A stretch of DNA of 64,000 bases from Microcella alkalica (lineage in GTDB: Bacteria > Actinomycetota > Actinomycetes > Actinomycetales > Microbacteriaceae), in the NCBI RefSeq assembly GCF_014595885.1, contig NZ_JABUKC010000001.1:682001-746000 (forward strand), read 5' to 3'. Shown piece by piece: positions 40,013 through 48,049 of the stretch (positions are counted from its first letter, which is position 1; the number at the start of each line of letters is the position of its first letter). The position numbers were made by a program, and so were the translations under genes. The notes under the pieces were generated by a model that did not search any database, had not been told where the DNA came from, and saw only the letters and a program-made list of their open reading frames with translations.

Positions 40013-40018
40013 TCCGGG

Positions 40019-40858
40019 GTGAGCAGCGCGCCGATCGGAGTCTTCGATTCCGGCGTCGGCGGCCTCACCGTCGCCCGCGCGATCATCGACCAGCTGCCGC
40101 GCGAGCAGTTGCTCTACCTCGGCGACACCGCGAACGGCCCGTACGGCCCGCGCCCGATCGCCGAGGTGCGCGAGCACGCCCTCGCGGTGCTCGACGAGCT
40201 CGTCGACCAGGGTGTGAAGGCGCTCGTGATCGCGTGCAACACGGCGAGCGCGGCGATGTTCCGCGACGCGCGCGAGCGCTTCGAGCAGGGTCACGGCATC
40301 CCAGTGATCGAGGTGATCCAGCCGGCCGTGCGCCAGGCGGTGCGCCGCACCCGCTCGAAGCGCATCGGCGTCATCGGCACCGAGGGCACGATCCGCTCCG
40401 GCGCCTACACCGACGCCTTCGTCGCCGACCCCGAGCTCGTCGTCACGACGGCGGCCGCGCCGCGCTTCGTCGAGTTCGTCGAGGCCGGGGTCACGACGGG
40501 CCCCGAGCTCATGGCCGTCGCCGCGGAGTATCTGGCCCCCCTGCGCGAGGCCGACATCGACACGCTCGTGCTCGGCTGCACGCACTACCCGCTGCTCGCC
40601 GGCGCGATCCAGTACGTGATGGGCCCGGAGGTCTCGCTCGTCTCGAGCGCCGAGGAGACCGCCTACGACGTCTACCGTCGCCTCGTCGAGCACGACCTGC
40701 TGTCGCAGTCGGCAGATGCTCCGCGCCACGTCTTCGAGGCCACGGGCCCCGACACCGCACGCTTCCGGCAGCTCGCCGCCCGATTTCTCGGCCCCGAGGT
40801 CTCGCGCGTCGAGACCTTCGCGACCGGCACCATCCCTCTCCCGAAAGGCACCCCATGA
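40019..40858 (+). CDS. murI: Glutamate racemase
   Basis: Makes D-glutamate for peptidoglycan. The protein has 279 residues. Conserved motifs are [14 protein letters not shown] at the start, [11 protein letters not shown] with catalytic Cys 1, and [13 protein letters not shown] with catalytic Cys 2. It starts with GTG 10 bp after the photolyase stop. Its own stop overlaps the rph start (ATGA), giving the common actinobacterial order murI-rph-rdgB. Confidence 0.97.
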   Translation: MSSAPIGVFDSGVGGLTVARAIIDQLPREQLLYLGDTANGPYGPRPIAEVREHALAVLDELVDQGVKALVIACNTASAAMFRDARERFEQGHGIPVIEVIQPAVRQAVRRTRSKRIGVIGTEGTIRSGAYTDAFVADPELVVTTAAAPRFVEFVEAGVTTGPELMAVAAEYLAPLREADIDTLVLGCTHYPLLAGAIQYVMGPEVSLVSSAEETAYDVYRRLVEHDLLSQSADAPRHVFEATGPDTARFRQLAARFLGPEVSRVETFATGTIPLPKGTP

Positions 40859-41616
40859 CGACGATCGCCGAATCCACCGGCCTCGGCTCGACGAAGCGCG
40901 CCGACGGTCGCGCCGCCGACCAGCTGCGGCCGGTCACGATCGAGCGCGGCTGGAGCGCGCAGGCCGAGGGCAGCGCGCTCATCAGCTTCGGCGGCACGAA
41001 GGTGCTGTGCACGGCGAGCTTCACCAACGGCGTGCCGCGCTGGCTGACCGGCAAGGGCACGGGCTGGGTCACCGCCGAGTACGGCATGCTGCCGCGCTCG
41101 ACGAACAGCCGCATGGATCGCGAGAGCGTCAAGGGCAAGGTGGGAGGCCGCACGCACGAGATCTCGCGCCTGATCGGCCGCAGCCTGCGCGCCGTCGTCG
41201 ACACGAAGGCGCTCGGCGAGAACACGCTCGTCATCGACTGCGACGTGCTGCAGGCCGACGGCGGCACGCGCACCGCCGCGATCACGGGCGCGTACGTCGC
41301 GCTCGCCGACGCGATCGAGTGGGGCCGCGCGCAGGGCTTCATCGGCAAGAAGGCCGTCGCGCTCAAGGACTCGGTCGCGGCCGTGAGCGTCGGCATCATC
41401 GACGGCGTGCCGCTGCTCGACCTCGCCTACGTCGAGGACGTGCGGGCCGAGACCGACATGAACGTCGTCGTCACGGGCTCCGGCCACTTCGTCGAGGTGC
41501 AGGGCACCGCCGAGGGCGCGCCCTTCGACCGCGCCGAGCTGGATGCCCTGCTCGACCTCGCCGTCGGCGGCTGCCGCACCCTGGCCGAGGCGCAGCGCGA
41601 GGCGCTCGGGCGATGA
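40855..41616 (+). CDS. rph: Ribonuclease PH
   Basis: Phosphorolytic 3'-5' exoribonuclease that trims tRNA 3' ends. The 253-residue single-domain protein has [16 protein letters not shown] near the start, [30 protein letters not shown] (phosphate and RNA-binding Arg residues) and [16 protein letters not shown]. The N-terminus has an extra roughly 13 residues relative to many homologues. The ATG overlaps the murI stop by four bases, and the stop overlaps the rdgB start. Confidence 0.97.
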   Translation: MTTIAESTGLGSTKRADGRAADQLRPVTIERGWSAQAEGSALISFGGTKVLCTASFTNGVPRWLTGKGTGWVTAEYGMLPRSTNSRMDRESVKGKVGGRTHEISRLIGRSLRAVVDTKALGENTLVIDCDVLQADGGTRTAAITGAYVALADAIEWGRAQGFIGKKAVALKDSVAAVSVGIIDGVPLLDLAYVEDVRAETDMNVVVTGSGHFVEVQGTAEGAPFDRAELDALLDLAVGGCRTLAEAQREALGR

Positions 41617-42221
41617 GGGTCGTCGTCGCGACGCACAACGCGCACAAGGTGGCCGAGCTGCAGCGCATCCTCGGGGCGCAGGTGCCCGACCTCGAGCTCG
41701 TCGCCTACGACGGCCCCGCGCCGGCGGAGGACGGCGACTCGTTCGCCGCGAACGCCCTCATCAAGGCCAGGACCGCTGCGGCGCACACGGGTCTTCCCGC
41801 GATCGCCGACGATTCCGGCATCTCGGTGGATGCCCTCGACGGTGCGCCGGGCATCCACTCGGCCTACTACTCGGGGCAGCGCGATGACGCGGCCAACGTG
41901 CGCCACCTGCTGAGCGAGCTCGCCGCCCTCGGCTCCGACGCCGACCGCACCGCGCGGTTCACGTGCGCCGCGGCGCTCGTCGACCCGACCGAGACGGTCG
42001 ACGGTGCACCGTTCGAGCTCGCCGCCCTCGGCGTCTGGCCCGGCCGCGTCGCGGCCGAGCCGGCCGGTGGGGGAGGCTTCGGCTACGACCCGATCTTCGT
42101 GCCCGACGGGCTCACCGTCACGAGCGCCGAGATCAGCGCCGACGAGAAGAACGCGATCAGCCACCGCGCCCGGGCCTTCGCGGCGCTCGCCGCGGTGCTA
42201 CGCGCCCGCGCCGCCCGCTAG
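41613..42221 (+). CDS. rdgB: RdgB/HAM1-family XTP/dITP diphosphatase
   Basis: Non-canonical purine NTP pyrophosphatase of 202 residues. Motifs are [13 protein letters not shown] (nucleotide-binding start), [21 protein letters not shown] (metal-binding Asp), [12 protein letters not shown] and ISHRARAF (His-Arg). The ATG overlaps the rph stop (ATGA). It is the last gene of murI-rph-rdgB, followed by a long intergenic inverted repeat. Confidence 0.96.
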   Translation: MRVVVATHNAHKVAELQRILGAQVPDLELVAYDGPAPAEDGDSFAANALIKARTAAAHTGLPAIADDSGISVDALDGAPGIHSAYYSGQRDDAANVRHLLSELAALGSDADRTARFTCAAALVDPTETVDGAPFELAALGVWPGRVAAEPAGGGGFGYDPIFVPDGLTVTSAEISADEKNAISHRARAFAALAAVLRARAAR

Positions 42222-42267
42222 CGCGCCTGCCGCGCGCGCCGCGACCCTCGCGGTGCTCGCGGCCCAG

Positions 42268-42331
42268 AAGTGTGCCGATTCGTGGCGAATGGGCCGAAAC
42301 ATTTGGGCTCATTCGCCACAAACCGGCACTT
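42268..42331. repeat. Imperfect long inverted repeat between rdgB and mntR
   Basis: Left arm 42268-42295 and right arm 42305-42331 are complementary over about 27 bases with a few mismatches and one inserted base; the core GTGGCGAATG / CATTCGCCAC pairs perfectly. The loop is 9 bases (GAAACATTT), more A/T-rich than its surroundings. It could terminate the rdgB transcript or be a dispersed hairpin element. Confidence 0.6.
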
Positions 42332-42412
42332 TCGCGTGCGGGGGTGAATCAAACCGCCGCACGCGCGGCCCTGCTCCCGGTGCCCGCGGCCCCGCCCCGT
42401 ACCCTGGAGGGC

Positions 42413-43117
42413 ATGGTCGAGTCGGGGGTGCGCGCGGCGCTGAGCGGCGCCGCCTCGACCGCCGCCGACGACTACCTCAAGGTCATCTACTCGCACACCG
42501 AGTGGCAGCCCGAGCCGATCACGCCGAGCCAGCTCGCCACGCGACTGGGGCTCGCGCCGTCGAGTGTCACCGAGATGGTGAAGAAGCTCGCCACCGCGGG
42601 CCTCGTCGACCACCGCCCGTACTCGGCGATCACGCTCACGGCCGAGGGCGAGCGCCGCGCGCTGCGCATGCTGCGCCGCCACCGCCTCATCGAGACCTGG
42701 CTCGTGCGCGTGCACGGCTACGGGTGGGATGAGGTCGACGACGAGGCCGAGGTGCTCGAGCACGCGATCAGCGACCGCCTGCTCGACGCGATCGACGCGC
42801 AGCTGGGGCGGCCGACGCGCGACCCGCACGGCGACCTGATCCCGACGGCGAGCGGCGAGCTCGTGCGCCCCGACGCCGTGCGGCTCGACGCGGCGCCGTT
42901 CGGCTTCACGGGCCACGTGGTGCGCATCAGCGACCGCGATCCCGACGTGCTGCGCGTGCTCGACCGCCTCGGCATCGCGCTCGACGCGCCGCTGTGGGTC
43001 GCGCACGAGCCGACCGAGGGCGCCGGCATCGCGATCGTGCGCGCGGAGGGCGGCGAGGTCGTGGTGTCGCCGAGCGTCGCTGCCGCGGTGTGGCTCGAGC
43101 GGAGCATCCGGCCCTAA
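42413..43117 (+). CDS. mntR: DtxR-family metalloregulator, MntR-like
   Basis: A 234-residue metal-dependent repressor. The N-terminal winged helix (about residues 20-75) reads DDYLKVIYSHTEWQ to LAPSSVTEMVKKLATAGLV. The middle dimerisation domain carries LRRHRLIETWLV and DEVDDEAEVLEHAIS with the metal-binding His/Glu pattern. A C-terminal SH3/FeoA-like part follows. mntH starts 9 bp downstream, so manganese control is the likely role. TACCCT 7 nt before the ATG suggests a leaderless transcript. The TAA stop is part of the mntH -10 element. Confidence 0.92.
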   Translation: MVESGVRAALSGAASTAADDYLKVIYSHTEWQPEPITPSQLATRLGLAPSSVTEMVKKLATAGLVDHRPYSAITLTAEGERRALRMLRRHRLIETWLVRVHGYGWDEVDDEAEVLEHAISDRLLDAIDAQLGRPTRDPHGDLIPTASGELVRPDAVRLDAAPFGFTGHVVRISDRDPDVLRVLDRLGIALDAPLWVAHEPTEGAGIAIVRAEGGEVVVSPSVAAAVWLERSIRP

Positions 43118-43135
43118 TATTTCGGCATGCCGAAA
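43115..43135 (+). promoter_or_regulatory. mntH leaderless promoter with palindromic MntR-type operator
   Basis: TAATAT (43115-43120) is a near-ideal -10 and contains the mntR stop codon. The perfect 16-bp palindrome TTTCGGCATGCCGAAA (43120-43135) begins in the -10 and is centred on the mntH ATG at 43127. Binding of MntR here would cover -10, transcription start and start codon together. No Shine-Dalgarno sequence lies in the usual place. Confidence 0.75.
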
Positions 43136-44398
43136 AATGCGACGGATGCCCTGCCGCGCGATCCCCGCCCGGTGACCGCCGCGCGCCGCGGCCTGCTCGT
43201 CGCTCCGCTGCTCGGCCCCGCGCTCGTCGCCGGCGTCGCCTACCTCGACCCGGGCAACGTCGCCGCGAACATGACCGCGGGAGCCCTGTTCGGCTACCTG
43301 CTGGTGTGGGTCGTCGTGACGGGCAACGTCATGGCGTGGCTGATCCAGTACCTGTCGGCGAAGCTCGGCATCGTCACTGGGCAGAGCCTGCCCGAGGCGC
43401 TCGGGCGGCGGTTCCGGCGCCGGCCGGCGCGACTGGCGTACTGGCTGCAGGCCGAGGCGGTCGCGATGGCGACCGACGTCGCCGAGGTCATCGGCGGTGC
43501 CGTCGCCCTGTACCTGCTCTTCGATCTGCCGCTCATCGTCGGCGGGCTCATCACGGGCGTCGTGTCGATGCTGCTGCTCGTCGTGCAGTCGAGCCGCGGG
43601 CCGAAGCCGTTCGAGCGCGCCATCACGGGGCTCATGCTCGTCATCGCGATCGGGTTCTGCGCCGGCCTCGTCATCGGCCCGCCGGATGCGCAGCAGACGC
43701 TCGGCGGCCTCGTGCCGCGCTTCGACGGCACCGAGTCGGTGCTGCTCGCGGCGAGCATCCTCGGCGCGACGGTCATGCCGCACGCGATCTACGCGCACTC
43801 CTCGCTCACGCGCGACCGCTTCGGGCTCGTCGCGGCGGGCGCCGAGCGGCGCCTCGTGCTGCGGGCCACGAAGGTGGACGTGACGATCGCGCTCGCGATC
43901 GCCGGCAGCGTCAACGTGGTGATCCTGCTGCTGGCGGCCGCGAACCTGCAGGGCGTCGAGGGCACCGACTCGCTCGAGGGCGCGCACGCCGCGCTCGGAG
44001 CCGCCCTCGGCGAGCCGGTCGCGCTGCTGTTTGCGATCGGGCTGCTCGCCTCGGGCCTCGCCTCGACCTCGGTCGGCGCCTACGCGGGCGCCGAGATCAT
44101 GCGCGGGCTGCTGCGGGTGAGCATCCCGCTGCTGGCGCGGCGGGCGATCACGATCGCGCCCGCGCTGCTGCTGCTCGTGCTCGGCGTCGACCCGACGCTC
44201 GCGCTCGTGCTGAGCCAGGTCGTGCTGAGCTTCGGCATCCCGTTCGCGCTCATCCCGCTCGTGCGGCTCACCGCCGACCGCGGGCTCATGGGCGACTCCG
44301 TCAACGCCCGCGTCACGACGGCGCTCGCGATCGTGGCCGCGGGCCTGCTCGTCGCCCTCAACGTGACGCTGCTGGTGCTGCTCGCGCTCGGCGGCTAG
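43127..44398 (+). CDS. mntH: Nramp-family divalent metal (Mn2+/Fe2+) transporter
   Basis: Proton-coupled manganese importer of 423 residues with about 11 membrane segments. TM1 has AYLDPGNVAANM, the Nramp DPGN metal-binding motif, and TM6 has TVMPHAIYAHSSL, the MPH motif. ATG 43127 lies inside a palindrome and has no ribosome-binding site, so translation is probably leaderless. It is paired with mntR upstream, as in standard manganese homeostasis. It ends 27 bp from the converging dedA gene; a 15-bp direct repeat (GCGCTCGGCGGCTAG) occurs at its end (44384) and again at 44415. Confidence 0.96.
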   Translation: MPKNATDALPRDPRPVTAARRGLLVAPLLGPALVAGVAYLDPGNVAANMTAGALFGYLLVWVVVTGNVMAWLIQYLSAKLGIVTGQSLPEALGRRFRRRPARLAYWLQAEAVAMATDVAEVIGGAVALYLLFDLPLIVGGLITGVVSMLLLVVQSSRGPKPFERAITGLMLVIAIGFCAGLVIGPPDAQQTLGGLVPRFDGTESVLLAASILGATVMPHAIYAHSSLTRDRFGLVAAGAERRLVLRATKVDVTIALAIAGSVNVVILLLAAANLQGVEGTDSLEGAHAALGAALGEPVALLFAIGLLASGLASTSVGAYAGAEIMRGLLRVSIPLLARRAITIAPALLLLVLGVDPTLALVLSQVVLSFGIPFALIPLVRLTADRGLMGDSVNARVTTALAIVAAGLLVALNVTLLVLLALGG

Positions 44399-44425
44399 GG
44401 CCGAGTCGAGGGTGGCGCTCGGCGG

Positions 44426-45277
44426 CTAGAGCAGTCCGTCGGGCTTCTCGTGCTTGCCGTCGGGCTTGCCGACGAGCTTGCGCGGGTCAGGGCGGTGCTC
44501 GCCGTCGTGCTCGGCGGAGTCGTGCCCGCCGCCGTGCCGCGCGTGCGCCGGAGCCTCGTGACGGCCGTCGTGTTCCGGCTCGTCGAGCTCGACGACGTCG
44601 ACGACGACGGGCGTGCCGGCCGCCTCGAGCGCCTCCTCCTTCTTGCGCTCGCGGCGCTCGTGCAGGGCGTGGTAGCCGATGCCGAGCAGCGCGAGGCCGA
44701 TGACGGTGAGCAGCACGACGTCGATGTACTCGGTCACGACCTCCGAGACGCCCGGGATGTGCGCGACGCCCCAGCCGAGCACCGTGAGCCCGACGGCCCA
44801 CAGGAACGCGCCGAGGGTGTCGAAGAGGAAGAAGCGGCGGTAGGGCATCCGGCCGACGCCCGCAGCGACCGGCGCGATCGTGCGCACGACGCCGATGAAG
44901 CGGGCGATCGTGATGGCGAAGCCGCCGTACTTGGCGAAGAAGGCCTCGGTGCGCGCGACGCTGCGCTTGGAGAAGAAGCCCGCCGACTTGCGCTCGAAGA
45001 TCGCCGGGCCGGCCTTGCGCCCGATGAGATAGCCCAGGTTGTCGCCGCCCATCGTCGCGATCATGATCGACAGCGCGACGAGCCAGATCGGCTGCGGGAT
45101 GACGCCGGTGTAGGTGAGCACGCCCGTGATGATGAGCAGCGTGTCGCCCGGCAGCAAGAAGCCGACGAGCAGCCCAGTCTCGACGAACACGATCGCGCAG
45201 ACGACGATGAGCGCCCACGGCCCGGCCGTCGTGATGATGCCCTCGACGTCGAAGAGTCCGATGTCGGTGGCGAGCAT
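44426..45277 (-). CDS. DedA-family membrane protein with His-rich tail
   Basis: A 283-residue DedA (SNARE-associated/VTT) protein. Membrane segments cover about 15-215; ETGLLVGFLLPGDTLLIITG and RFIGVVRTIAPVAAGVGRM are the family motifs. The last roughly 75 residues form a hydrophilic tail rich in His, Asp and Glu (for example HARHGGGHDSAEHDGEHR), which is not typical of the family and may bind divalent metals. It converges with mntH. DedA proteins act in lipid-carrier flipping and membrane homeostasis. A metal link here is inference. Confidence 0.9.
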   Translation of the reverse strand: MLATDIGLFDVEGIITTAGPWALIVVCAIVFVETGLLVGFLLPGDTLLIITGVLTYTGVIPQPIWLVALSIMIATMGGDNLGYLIGRKAGPAIFERKSAGFFSKRSVARTEAFFAKYGGFAITIARFIGVVRTIAPVAAGVGRMPYRRFFLFDTLGAFLWAVGLTVLGWGVAHIPGVSEVVTEYIDVVLLTVIGLALLGIGYHALHERRERKKEEALEAAGTPVVVDVVELDEPEHDGRHEAPAHARHGGGHDSAEHDGEHRPDPRKLVGKPDGKHEKPDGLL

Positions 45278-45500
45278 GGCGGCTCCGGAGGTGAGGGCGG
45301 TTCGGCGGTGGTCGGCTCAGAGTATCGCGCGCGAGGCTATGCACCGACTGGCGGGCGGGCGAACGCTTTGTGACGGGGGGTGGATGCTCGGCGCGCGCCG
45401 CTCAGCGGCCGCGCCCCGACTCGCCCGACGTCGGCAGCCCGCTCTACGCTGGTGCCCACGGTGGCCGGACCGCTCGAGCAGCGTCCGGAGGGAGCCACGC

Positions 45501-45794
45501 GTGCACCGCACGAACCACTGGCACCCGATGCTCGCCGCCGTCGAGGTCGAGCCCGGCGTGTGGCAGCTCACGAGCCAGACGGGCCCGTACGCGATCGTGC
45601 GCCTGCTCGAGATCGGGGGCGAGCGCGGCTACCGGGCGACGACGTACGCCGAGCCGCGCATCCTCATCGGGTATCGACGCACGCTGCGGGCGGCCTGCGA
45701 GGCGGCGCACCGGCACTGGCTGCGCCAGCACGGGCCCGACCCAGGCGAGCACCAGTACCCCGACCTCTCGGGCTGGCGAGGGCGATCGCGCTGA
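45501..45794 (+). CDS. Small conserved-looking protein of unknown function
   Basis: A 97-residue protein starting at GTG 45501 with a strong GGAGGGAG ribosome-binding site 6 nt upstream. It begins HRTNHWHPMLAAVEVEPGVW and is rich in His, Arg and Tyr, with no membrane segment or known domain. The beta-strand-like pattern WQLTSQTGPYAIVRLLEIGG suggests a compact globular fold. It ends 1 bp from the converging tRNA-Leu gene. Function unknown. Confidence 0.7.
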   Translation: MHRTNHWHPMLAAVEVEPGVWQLTSQTGPYAIVRLLEIGGERGYRATTYAEPRILIGYRRTLRAACEAAHRHWLRQHGPDPGEHQYPDLSGWRGRSR

Positions 45795-45795
45795 G

Positions 45796-45877
45796 TGCGG
45801 AAGGAGGGACTTGAACCCTCACGCCCGAAGGCACAGGAACCTAAATCCTGCGTGTCTGCCGATTTCACCACTCCCGC
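45796..45877 (-). tRNA. tRNA-Leu (anticodon UAG)
   Basis: Cloverleaf read on the minus strand. The acceptor GCGGGAG pairs with CTTCCGC (one G-U), the D-arm is present, and the anticodon stem CAGGA/TCCTG encloses the loop TTTAGGT with anticodon TAG (codon CUA). The long variable arm and T-loop GTTCAAGTC fit a class II tRNA-Leu. 3' CCA is not encoded. A TAGACT -10 lies 12 nt upstream (45895-45890). Confidence 0.93.
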
Positions 45878-45954
45878 TGGTGAGGCGTCAGTCTAACGAG
45901 GCGGCGTGCACCCGGCGGGTCGGCCGACCCCTCGCGGCGAGGCCAGCGCAGGCG

Positions 45955-45960
45955 TAGCAT
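45955..45960 (+). promoter_or_regulatory. -10 element of a leaderless small-protein gene
   Basis: TAGCAT, 7 nt before the ATG at 45968, with no Shine-Dalgarno sequence. Confidence 0.4.
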
Positions 45961-45967
45961 CCGCGGC

Positions 45968-46159
45968 ATGAACGGCAGCGAGCCGCGCAGCGGCACCTCT
46001 GAGACGCAGGCGGTGTGCCCGCTCTGCGCGCACGCCATGGACGAGCACCGCATCGACCATTCCGGCCGTGACGCGGTGCTGCACTGCCCGGTCGACTATC
46101 TGCCCGAGCCGGACGATCGCCGCCCGCTCAACGAGCTCGGCATGCCGCGTCGCGACTGA
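45968..46159 (+). CDS. Small zinc-ribbon-like protein
   Basis: A 63-residue acidic/basic protein. It contains CPLCAHAMDEHRIDHSGRD followed by HCP, which gives a plausible CxxC...H...C metal site. A TAGCAT hexamer sits 7 nt before the ATG, so expression from a leaderless mRNA is likely. No known family recognised. It is likely a real gene given the motif and promoter. Confidence 0.6.
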   Translation: MNGSEPRSGTSETQAVCPLCAHAMDEHRIDHSGRDAVLHCPVDYLPEPDDRRPLNELGMPRRD

Positions 46160-46224
46160 CGCGCCGCGGGCTCGGTCGCGATGCGTGCTTCCGGGGCGAC
46201 GGATGCTCGGCTAGCGTTCGACGC

Positions 46225-46473
46225 ATGATCGCGCGCCTCGCCCTGCCGCTGCTCGGCCTCCTGCTGCTCGGCGCCGGGGTGTGGGTGCTCGCCACCTACC
46301 CGATCGAGGTCGGCTGGTTCGCGTTCGGGTTCGGCGAGGGGGCCGCGCCCGACCTCACGCCGGCGATCTCGACGCTGACGACGATCGGGCTCGCCCTGCT
46401 CGTGCTCGGCGGCGTGCTGCTCGGCGCCGCTCTGGGCTTCGCGCTCGGCCGACGTCGCCCGTCGAGCGCCTAG
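46225..46473 (+). CDS. Small membrane protein, two predicted helices
   Basis: An 82-residue protein with hydrophobic helices at about 5-25 (LALPLLGLLLLGAGVWVL) and 50-75 (TTIGLALLVLGGVLLGAAL), and a basic C-terminus RRRPSSA inside. TAGCGT at 46212-46217 lies 7 nt before the ATG. The stop overlaps the converging end of the PucR gene by 4 bp. Unknown function. Confidence 0.65.
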   Translation: MIARLALPLLGLLLLGAGVWVLATYPIEVGWFAFGFGEGAAPDLTPAISTLTTIGLALLVLGGVLLGAALGFALGRRRPSSA

Positions 46474-47948
46474 GCCCGCCCGGCCGCGACGAGGGCCGCC
46501 CACAGCTCGGCGCGCGCCGGGAACGACCCGAGGTCGCGCCCGAGCAGCTGCTCGGCGCGCTTGACCCGTGCGCGCAGCGTGTGGCGGTGGATGCCGAGCC
46601 TCGCCGCCGCCGACTCGGCCACCGCGTCGGCCGCGAGCCACTCGCTGAGCGTGCGCACGAGCTCGTCGCGCGAGCGGGCGTCGTGCTCGTCGAGCGGAGC
46701 GAGCACGGAGGCCGCGATGCGGCGCGTGTCGTCGCCCGAGAGCGAGGCGAGCACGCCGTCGTCGCGCAGCATCGCGTAGTCGACCAGGCGCTGGTCGCCG
46801 CTCGCCCGGTCGGCCGCGCGCCCGGCCTCGTCGACCGCGGTCGACAGGGCCGCGTAGCGCGCACCGCGCACGAAGCCGCCGGTGAGGCGCACCCGGTCGG
46901 CGAGGTAGTCGAGCACGGGGGTCTCGGCCTCCGGCACGATGATGACGACGCGCTGCCCGTCGCGCGCGTGGAACACGGCGCCGCGCGCGCGCTCGGCGCG
47001 GGATTCGAGCAGGTCGAGCAGCGCCGCGCGGCGCGCCCCCCGGGCATCCACCACCGCGACCGTGAGCGGCTCGCTCGGCAGGGCGCCCCACAGCGCACGG
47101 GAGGTCGCGGCGACGAGCTCGCGCTCGCCGCGCAGCAGCGCCGCGAGCAGCCCCGAGCGCAGGTGGTCGAGAGTGCGGGCGAGGGTGCGATCCTGCTCGA
47201 GGGCGAGACCGGTCATCGCGACGACGCTCGTGATGACGGCGCGCACGGCGTCGTCGTGCTGGGCGGCGGCGCCGACGACGAGCACGCCGCGCAGCGCCTC
47301 CGAGCGACCGAGGGTCTGCAGGGCGACCCCGTCAGCGACGACCGCGGCGCGTCGACCCTCGGCGAGCATCCGCCTGGCCTCCTGCAGCGCCTCGGGGGTG
47401 ACGGGCCCGCCGTGCACGACCTCAGCGTCGGTGCCGAGCAGTGCGACGGGGGCGTCGACGCGGCGGCCCAGCTCGGCGACGACCTCGGCGAGGCCCCCGG
47501 GCTTGAGCGCGGCGACGGCGATGGCGCGCTGCGCCTCGAGGGTCCAGCGCACGCGGGCGTAGCGCTCGGCAGCGATCGCGTCGGCGGCGGCGCGCGCGAC
47601 CGCGATGAAGGGGATGCGGTAGGGCACCTCGAACAGCGCGATGCCCGCCGCCTCGCACGCGGCCGCGAGCGGCTCGGGCGTGCCGGCGCGCACCACCTCG
47701 GTGCCGAAGCCGACCGCCGGCACCCCGCGCTCGGCGAGCCGAGCGACCCATGGCGCGATGTCGGCGTCGTCGTGCCACTGCGTGCCCGTGGTGAGCAGAG
47801 CATCGCCCGGGGAGAGGAACGGGGTCGGGTCGGCGAGGTCGCTCGAGTGCACCCAGGCCCAGCGGCGGTCGAGGGCCGCGTCGTCGGCGCGAACCAGGCG
47901 CAGGGCGAGGCTGCGGTCGGCGAGCATCGTGCGCAGCGAGACGGGCAT
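46470..47948 (-). CDS. PucR-family transcriptional regulator
   Basis: A 492-residue regulator. The N-terminal PucR ligand-binding domain (about 1-130) reads SLRTMLADRSLALRLVRAD with GDALLTTGTQW, a GGDEF-like middle part follows, and the C-terminal HTH_30 helix-turn-helix is at about 430-480 (RLGIHRHTLRARVKRAEQLL). It is transcribed divergently from gabT-gabD with 101 bp between. PucR proteins commonly activate amine, purine or GABA catabolism, so control of the gab genes in response to an amino or semialdehyde metabolite is likely. Ribosome-binding site GGAGG is 4 nt before ATG. Confidence 0.88.
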   Translation of the reverse strand: MPVSLRTMLADRSLALRLVRADDAALDRRWAWVHSSDLADPTPFLSPGDALLTTGTQWHDDADIAPWVARLAERGVPAVGFGTEVVRAGTPEPLAAACEAAGIALFEVPYRIPFIAVARAAADAIAAERYARVRWTLEAQRAIAVAALKPGGLAEVVAELGRRVDAPVALLGTDAEVVHGGPVTPEALQEARRMLAEGRRAAVVADGVALQTLGRSEALRGVLVVGAAAQHDDAVRAVITSVVAMTGLALEQDRTLARTLDHLRSGLLAALLRGERELVAATSRALWGALPSEPLTVAVVDARGARRAALLDLLESRAERARGAVFHARDGQRVVIIVPEAETPVLDYLADRVRLTGGFVRGARYAALSTAVDEAGRAADRASGDQRLVDYAMLRDDGVLASLSGDDTRRIAASVLAPLDEHDARSRDELVRTLSEWLAADAVAESAAARLGIHRHTLRARVKRAEQLLGRDLGSFPARAELWAALVAAGRA

Positions 47949-48049
47949 GGGGCCTCCAGAGGGCGGATGTCCACGCTGTACAGCGGGAGCATCATCATTG
48001 TACGAAGCGAACAGAAGCGATCGCGAGCCGCCGCCCTACGCTGGCCCGC
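47949..48049. promoter_or_regulatory. Divergent pucR/gabT control region
   Basis: 101 bp. TACGCT at 48037-48042 lies 7 nt before gabT ATG, suggesting a leaderless mRNA. Two TGTAC words (CTGTACAGC near 47975 and ATTGTACGA near 47999) are about 23 bp apart and are candidate PucR half-sites. The binding site itself is not proven. Confidence 0.45.

Noticed and set aside
45629-46053. Minus-strand frames across the tRNA-Leu region
   Set aside because: They cross a clear tRNA gene and have no coding character.
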